A DNA stretch of 21,990 nt from Chrysophaeum taylorii. Its lineage: Eukaryota > Sar > Pelagophyceae > Pelagomonadales > Pelagomonadaceae. Shown here piece by piece: positions 16,194-21,990 of the stretch; position 1 is the first letter of the stretch; each line of letters opens with the position of its first letter. Both the position numbers and the translations under genes were made by a program. A model generated the notes under the pieces. That model made no database searches. It had not been told where the DNA came from and worked only from the letters and a program-made list of their open reading frames with translations. Location of the stretch: contig JAQMWT010000265.1 in assembly GCA_029834535.1 (NCBI GenBank), positions 1 to 21,990 on the forward strand, given 5' to 3'.

Positions 16194-16775
16194 TTGATCC
16201 TCCAAGCCGTTTACGGCGACCTCGCAGACTGTTTCCACGACCCGCGGCGGCTCTTTCAGCGGGCCATTCCCACGCCCCGTCGAAACGATGTTGTCGATGC
16301 TGACAACGCGCGCATTACCGCGGCCTTTTTTTCCCGGAGACGAGGCGTCGGAGTTCTTTTCGGCCGACTAGGTTGGGTCGGAAGACGGCGCCTCGCTCTC
16401 AAGAGTCGAGTTTTGAACTCCCCGACAACCAACGGCATGCTGACTTTGATCGCGAGCTTAAAGTCTTCGCAACCTCGACCCGTCGCACGGCCACTGCAAC
16501 GGTACCAGATACTTGATCGATCGTGTCGTTGTCACCGAGGCTCCTCCAACCTGTATCCCTTAAGGCCCGCCGACGCCAAACGATCACCAAGAGCCAGGGC
16601 CAGACGCCCCGCGAGGTCGGCGTCCTCTTGGCGAAGCCCGTCTTCTGCCACGTCCAGCTCTACGTGGCTCTCTGTCGATCGGCAACCCCGAGGATATCCT
16701 CTTCTGGGTCGACGACTCCACCCTACCCCACACGTGCTGCGCAATACCGATAAGCCCCCTCCCGGCGTCTACACG
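16194..16775 (+). pseudogene. Helitron helicase remnant (copy D)
   Basis: The first frame includes MILQAVYGDLADCFHDPRRL and AIPTPRRNDVVDADNARI. The final block, TITKSQGQTPREVGVLLAKP then HVQLYVALCRSATP, is in a second frame at 16523-16753. The same text as in copy A but with different substitutions (SQGQT is in frame here) shows that the copies decayed separately. Confidence 0.75.
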
Positions 16776-17079
16776 CGCACTGTAGGTGAGCTTACTGGGA
16801 CCAGGTGAACTTACTGGGGTTGGAGATTGGGACTAGGTGAACTTAGTGACAAGGTGAACTTACTGGGGCCAGGTGAACTTACTGGGGCTTTTAGAATAAA
16901 CTCAAAGCTTAGCGGCGTGTGCGGATCAAAGCAGCTTAGATTGGCGGGGTGAGAACGACGAGCTCAAAGGAGAGTGGGGTGAGTGGGTGTGGGTTTACGC
17001 CGAACTATAGAGATTGGGTTTACGCCGAATTTACTGGGGTTAGAGATTGGGACTAGGTGAACTTACTGGCCTGCACTTG

Positions 17080-17389
17080 TTCTCTACTGTGGCGTAAGGA
17101 GAATTTTAGGGGCTACCTGGCGTGCCTTCGAATCCTGGCTCGCCGATCGCGTCCGTGCCCTTGGTGGGATCACTGGACGAGGATGGCCGTTCTCCCGCCA
17201 CGCGACCACAAACAACTTCCGTGCCTGGTCCTCTCAACTTGAGGATCGGCTGTTGCTTTATGATCATCATCGGAACGGAGTAGGGTGCCCCTGATAAGGG
17301 GGGGCCCTAGAAGAGGGGTAAGCCTTAGGAGGCGGGAGTTGCCGCCACAGGACTCCCCTGGTAAGAATTCGAGCTGCCCCAGCGAGGTG
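17080..17389. other. Candidate 3' LTR fragment of the gypsy element
   Basis: No gene is seen. On the - strand the integrase ORF stops at 17390. A purine-rich run with a following TGTGGCGG (around 17345-17365) could be a polypurine tract and the start of an LTR. Helitron D would then have cut the LTR off at 17080. The matching 5' LTR is not in the window, so this is unproven. Confidence 0.35.
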
Positions 17390-19540
17390 CTAGCGCGAGG
17401 AGCGCGGCTTCGCCTTACGAGCATCTCGTGAACGAATCTTCTGGTAAACGCGGGTGATGATCGGTTCAGGAACTCGACCACTGCGTAAAGTAAACTTGGG
17501 GACCAACACGTCAATCTCGTGCGGAGCGTAATCCGTGACACAAGGAGTTGTGTTGGAGGAAATTCGGGACTTGTCGGTGAAACTTCGACCTTCGACGTCC
17601 TTGAATTCGGGCTTGAGCTTGCGGTGCGAAAGATGAGAGGTCGGCTTGAAATAAGCGACATCATCGTTCGGACCTAAATCGGAATAGAAATGTAGAGCAA
17701 CACGATCATTTTGGTAATCGTAAGGCTCGTAAACTTCAGCAACATAAACCTTCTTGCGCCAATCGGAGCGCTTCCGGTCGGGAATTCGGAAAACAACAAA
17801 CTTACCATGCTGATAATCATCACGGAAGGTTTCTTCGGGTTTGCGGATGGCTTGATCAACAATCGGAGGTACCATCACAGGCGTGATCTGACTTACATGA
17901 ACACGCCGCTCTTCGGGCGGCGAGTCGAGAGACTCAATCCTATAGGTGACCGGGGAGAGGCGTTCCTTGATAATAAACGGTCCTCGCCATTCCGGTCGAA
18001 GTTTGTTCTGAAGGAAAGGGATGTAGAGCAAAACGTGCGATCCTTCCTTGTATTCAACATCAACATGATCAGCATTGTAAGCCAATCGCTGTTTCTTCAA
18101 AGCCTTATCACGAGCCTCGCGGACGATCTTTGTATAATATTTCAATCGTTCGCGAGTCTCGGCGACTGCATCAGAGCGAGTCTTCGGCAACAATCGTGTA
18201 TCAAAATCCATGAGCGTGTAGTCAGTCGGCAGCATCGGCTGACGGTTCAGGCGCAGCATAAAGGGAGAAATCTGCGTGCCTGGAATAAACTTGCGGTTGT
18301 AGCAAAACGCAATATAATGAGCAAAGTCAGGCCAATCCGTGATGTTCCGGCCTTGAAGGCAAGCACGGAGGAAGGCCTTGATAAATCGGTTGACACGCTC
18401 AGCCGGGTTCGACTGGGCATGATAGGGAATCGTAGTTTGGTATCGTGTGTTAAAGAGATGGCAAAACTCACCCATCAACTTGTTCACGAACTCTTTACCG
18501 TTGTCGGTACGAATCATCTGGGGCAAGTAGCCCTTGAGGAGAATGTTAATGACAAAAGACTCGAGAATGGACTCGGCGGCCTTATCATTCAAAACATCCA
18601 GAATCAAGAAATGCGAGAACGGATCAAAAAATACTAGAAGATACGTCTCGGGACCAGCGCTGGGCAAGGGTCCAAATAAATCCATGCAAAGAACAGCGCC
18701 ATCACCATCGTAGACGGGCTGCTGCAAGAGTCCAGCTCGTTTCGGCTCAGGCGTACGAGCTTTCTGACAAACTAAGCATTCCGCAATGAAGACTCCAACT
18801 TCGTTCGACATGTGAGGCCACCAAAATCGTTCTTGGATAGCCTGGACGGTACTGTGACGTCCCATATGACCACCGTTAACCGGAGTGTCATGATAGAGTC
18901 GAATAATGCGCTTGCGCAACGTAGCAGGTGCAACAATCATCGGGTGCGAATCAGCAGAAATGCGATAAAGAACATCTTTAACGACTTCGAATCGTTCGTT
19001 CGCTCGAGAACGTCGCGGCGTCTGACCTTGGGCCATTCGGTAGCGAATATCCTCGCAAGTAGCATCAGATTCTTGCTCACGTGCGATCTCAGCGAGCGTC
19101 ATATTATCGGGTATCTTATCGATATAATCTTTGTAAGCGGCTGCGTCCTTGAAGATCTGTGGCTCATCACGCGCACGGTTCTTCCGACGTTGTCTCGTAG
19201 CGTGAGACGTAGCCAATTTCATCGGATCCTTTTCAGGGTCTTCGTCTTCGTCTTCCGGCAGTTCGGTCGTAACAAACGACATTATGAAGTGGCAGCCAGA
19301 GACGGGAACTCCTCGGTCATCAACAGGTCGGGGAAGCTCTTGGAACACTAAATACGCGTGGTTCAAAGGTTCTCCAAACTCGTCAGTCTCGATGACATGA
19401 TCTATCGGGTTGCGGGAGAGACAGTCAGGGATACTCATTCCCGGTGACTTTCCCGGCTTGTAACCAAGTTCAGGGTCAAACTTGGCGAGGCGCATCGCCG
19501 AACGAGCAAGCTGCCCAGACGAGTGCGTCGCCTTACGTAA
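17390..19540 (-). pseudogene. Gypsy integrase with RNase H end and extra C-terminal module
   Basis: This frame is 701 residues from the ATG at 19495 and is open upstream to about 19550. The start MRLAKFDPELGYKPGKSPGM...DCLSR is the end of RNase H. The integrase zinc motif is H202, H210, C240, C243. The catalytic triad is D272 (CMDLFG), D331 (RTDNGKEF) and E366 (NPAERVNR), exactly 35 apart for the last pair. A GPY/F-type module follows at about 484-525 (LRPEWRGPFIIKERLSPVTY). A further 150 residues (from about 560: GKFVVFRIPD, VYVAEVYEP, VALHFYS, RKLKPEF) have an alternating pattern suggestive of a small beta-barrel (Tudor/chromo-like) targeting module. The chain is intact within this ORF but is separated from RT/RNase H by a shift. 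It integrates retrotransposon cDNA. Confidence 0.88.
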
Positions 19541-20078
19541 AACAAATTCGGTGATCGGTCTCCAAAACAGTCCGGTGCCCTTCGATGTAGGCTCGAAAGT
19601 GCTCTAGAGAAAGTATAACTGCCAGCAGCTCTAGCCGACGAGGCTCATAATTCCGCATCTCCTTCGGCACAGCTCGGCTCCAGTATTCAATTACTCGTTC
19701 TTCTCGAGTCACTCTTCCGGCATCGTCCTTGACTTCGACAATCCGGAAGAGATATGCTCCAAGTCCATCCTTGGAAGCATCGGATCGGATCTGAAAAGGC
19801 AGATCATAATCGGCGTGGTAGACTCCACGGGAATCAACCAAAGCTTCAATAATCGCATCCCAAACTTTCTGACACTCGGGCGTCCACTCGAACTTTACAC
19901 CTTCGAGGCATAATCGTCTCAACGGTTCCACAATCTTCGAGTAGCCCTTCACATATCGCCGGCAGTAATTACTCATGCCGATGAAAGAACGTATCTGGGT
20001 CTTCGGGGAAGTATTCGGTAAAGTACCTGGAATCGGCATCTTCTGCAGTGCTTCCAGCGTCTTCGGATTCGGCTTCAA
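19541..20078 (-). pseudogene. Gypsy RT thumb/connection and RNase H
   Basis: The frame 20078 to 19533 begins KPNPKTLEALQKMPIPGTLP and IRSFIGMSNYCRRYVKGYSK, the 'FLG..NYYR.F' connection. It continues with PLRRLCLEGVKFEWTPECQK and then RNase H: IRSDASKDGLGAYL (first Asp), EYWSRAVPKEMRNYEPRRLE (Glu) and VLETDHR (Asp). It degrades the RNA strand of the RNA:DNA hybrid during cDNA synthesis. The frame is lost right after TDHR, where the neighbouring frame resumes with KATHSSGQLARS. Confidence 0.85.
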
Positions 20079-20745
20079 GCCTTCTGGGGTTGTGTCCCAG
20101 AAATTCTATATCATCCTTGAGAAGGGGAACTTCGCGGTTCGACCGCTGTACCCTCTCTGTGCCAAATGACACATCACTTCGATCAAAACTTGTAAATGTC
20201 GATGAAGATCGTCGGATCCCATCATAATATCGTCAACAAACGCAACCAAGTCTGATACATCCATTTCGAAAGGTCGCTCGCCATTTGCTTGCAGAAAAGA
20301 GCTCCGGCTGTCTTCACACCTAGAGGTAATCGCAAGAAACTGTGAGCGCCAAGTGGGCTAACCATCGTGACAGCGTCCTGCGCTGCCGGATCCAGACGAA
20401 GGTTGTGGTATCCCCATCAATATCAATGCATGTCCGCCATCGTCTCATCGCGAGAAAGGCTAAAGCATCATCTTGTCGAATGTTTGGCCAACTGTCATTG
20501 ACCAATTGATCGTTGAGCTGACGTAAGTCAACTGCAGCACGGAACGCGTTTGACGTTCCAATCTCAGCTCCTTTCTTCGGAAGCATCAACACAGGAAAGC
20601 CCCAAGGTGAGTTGGCCGGACGAATGACTCCATCCCGGCACCACTCGCTGATCTGCTTGCGGAGACAATCGAGCTTCGCAGGCGTCAATCGGTAGGGCGT
20701 CATCTTGATCGGTCGCGGATTCGCGTCTTTGAATCGTAGAGACAC
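20079..20745 (-). pseudogene. Gypsy reverse transcriptase (fingers/palm), frameshifted
   Basis: PYRLTPAKLDCLRKQISEWC and VIRPANSPWGFPVLMLPKKG start the RT. AVDLRQLNDQ and WRTCIDID are the following blocks, with the first catalytic Asp. After a shift near 20418, the next frame has YHNLRLDP and FLRLPLGVKTAGALFCKW. After another shift, VAFVDDIMM (about 20221-20250) supplies the catalytic Asp pair, as FVDD. All main RT motifs can therefore be found, but in three frames. It copies the element's RNA into DNA. Confidence 0.85.
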
Positions 20746-21066
20746 AGGAGGCGAGCGAGTCCACAGGTCTCATAATCGGGTCGAAAAGGCCCAAGAATAT
20801 TGCACACCGTGACGGAGCATCAGTTTCGCCTCATCATCTAAGTGCGGATTGTCAGGAATTCCCAACTCCTGAACAACCTTATCAACTTCTTCCTTCGTAG
20901 GAATTTTAACTTTCATTGCTTCGTTATCCTTGACATGCTCGCGAGTCTGCGGGCTGTGCGGCACCTCAGCATCGCGCGGCGCATCTTCCATGGCACACGA
21001 ACTTTTTCGTATTTTAGTTTCACTTCCGGTGGCTTTTGTTTGATCCTTCGCCTTTGACACGAACAC
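20746..21066 (-). pseudogene. Region just upstream of gypsy RT
   Basis: The frame 21066 to 20770 is charged at first, then contains EEVDKVVQELGIPDNPHLDD and EAKLMLRHGVQYSWAFSTRL, typical of the protease-RT linker that leads to the RT 'PYRLTP' start. No protease D(T/S)G is visible in it. It ends at a stop just before the RT frame. Confidence 0.6.
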
Positions 21067-21990
21067 TCGGCTCGCTCTTAATCTTCGGTTCCCGATCTGC
21101 TCGGATCTGGCGGAACGTCCAAATTTGGTTGTCGGGGGGCAGCAGAAGAAGCATGAGACGTCCCCGGCTCATCTGTTGCAGGCGGAATCAACGGTACTCT
21201 CTGGAGGTTTCATTTGGTGCGATCTTGAAGATCATCAGTCGACACCCATCTTACGACGTGTGTGCGTGTTTAACAGCGGAACTTGTACGTGACGAAGGGT
21301 GGTTTCATCAATTTGCAAATAATAATCAAACGGTCGGTCGTGCGACTCAACGCCGACGGCAAAGCTTCGCCGCTCAGGTGGTCCTGGTCACCAGTTGTGC
21401 AGAATCCAATAAGGTCATCGTCAGGTGGCACGACGGACGCCAAGCGTTTCAATGAGGTAGTCCTGGAGAAGCCGGCCCAATCAAAATCAGGGGGCATCGT
21501 CACAACTCCGGTCATTTCCAGATCTCACGATCCTAAAACGGTGCGGTCCTACGCGAAGCGGGACGTAATGTTAAGCTGCGTCTGTCGCGGCTCGTGATGA
21601 TCCTCAACGTTCATCTGAATGTCGTTCGTCATGGGCCCGCCGCGGCGCACCCTTGCTGCGCTTCTGTGTCTTGGAACTGCGCGCAATGGAGCTGTTTGCT
21701 GGAAACCCACAACCGCACGCTACACTCATCAACCGCGCGTCATGTCGTAAAATTGACGACGATACGTATGGTGCCAAACCAGTAACGTAAGAAACGACGC
21801 TCTCCTGCTCTATCAACCACATGAAGAAACCGCCATCTTGCTGCTGTATTTCATCGTCCGCCAGCGGTTCCTTTCCCAACACCCCGGAAGTCAAGTTGCA
21901 CAGAGCGAGTGTACGCAGGGTGGCGACGCGACACATCGACGACTACCATTCCGCTGTAGGAGCAATACGTAACTGAACGAAGTACACCGA
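21067..21990. other. Probable gypsy Gag/protease side, not resolved
   Basis: Short frames exist on the - strand (21270-21515 and 21604-21936), and one upstream stretch is Pro/Ser-rich (PPATDEPGTSHASSAAPRQP, about 21135-21195). I find no zinc knuckle, protease active site or LTR. By position it should be the upstream coding part of the gypsy element, but decay or a foreign insertion is equally possible. Confidence 0.35.

Larger units (their letters stand above)
15970..17079 (+). mobile_element. Helitron-like element, copy D (complete ends, with internal insert)
   Basis: It begins CTACTAATCGACAG after an A (15969) and ends CCTGCACTTG (17079) before a T, like B and C. The left end has the TTTG/TCTG microsatellite and CCCTCGATTTAGGGTAAGGATC. 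Unlike B and C, it has an extra stretch of about 130 bases near the left end with three copies of CAGACATTGATCCTC (16054, 16078, 16188) that bracket one minisatellite unit. The helicase remnant and right-end repeats follow. At 1110 bases it is the longest copy. Confidence 0.78.
17390..21066 (-). mobile_element. Ty3/gypsy-like retrotransposon pol region
   Basis: On the - strand the order is RT, RNase H, integrase, which defines the Ty3/gypsy arrangement. All domains are recognisable, but the reading is split into four frames by what look like single-base shifts near 20418, 20300 to 20080, and 19540. The Gag/protease end would lie above 21066 and probably runs past the right edge. Confidence 0.88.

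Noticed and set aside
17125..17142. TTCGAATCCTGGCTCG resembling a tRNA T-arm or B box
   Set aside because: No matching A box, anticodon arm or acceptor pairing nearby.
17711..18637. 308-residue + strand ORF
   Set aside because: It lies antisense to the intact DD35E integrase and has no recognisable domain.

Overview
This window is eukaryotic and consists almost entirely of nested, decaying transposable elements around one recognisable host gene. The evidence is a tail-anchored VAP/Scs2-type ER protein gene, two LTR-retrotransposon coding regions (one Ty1/copia-like, one Ty3/gypsy-like), Helitron helicase relics, and short non-LTR inserts with microsatellite tails. The lineage cannot be fixed from sequence alone. 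A repeat-rich protist, alga or early-diverging fungus is plausible.

Layout, left to right. At 15-298 is a minisatellite, followed by an unassigned GC-rich stretch. A Helitron-like relic (copy A, + strand) ends at 1943. The intact VAP-like gene starts 102 bases later (2046-2888, +). Next is an AT-richer non-coding stretch, then a broken Pif1-like helicase gene (about 3691-5531, -) interrupted by a TTAG-tailed retroinsert (3906-4185). Two Helitron copies, B and C, sit head to tail on the - strand (5715-7725).

The main object of interest lies at 7972 to about 14980 on the - strand. It is a copia-like retrotransposon whose order is gag, protease, C5-cytosine DNA methyltransferase, then a GAG-pre-integrase zinc motif and a DD35E integrase. 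The methyltransferase keeps its PCQ and ENV motifs and lies in the same reading frame as the integrase, apart from two stop codons. A second TTAG-tailed insert (11323-11685) splits the coding frame. Removing it with one target-site copy makes the frame continuous. No reverse transcriptase follows the integrase; the element is cut off before Helitron C.

An unidentified ORF (15017-15634, +), Helitron copy D (15970-17079, +) and a Ty3/gypsy pol region (17390-21066, -) fill the rest. The gypsy region has RT, RNase H and integrase with an extra C-terminal module, and its gag end runs toward or beyond the right edge.

No set of genes here forms a host operon or pathway. What links them is insertion history: Helitrons and TTAG-tailed retroinserts have landed in older mobile genes. 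Many breaks in otherwise well-preserved frames are single-base shifts, so some may be assembly errors rather than biological decay.
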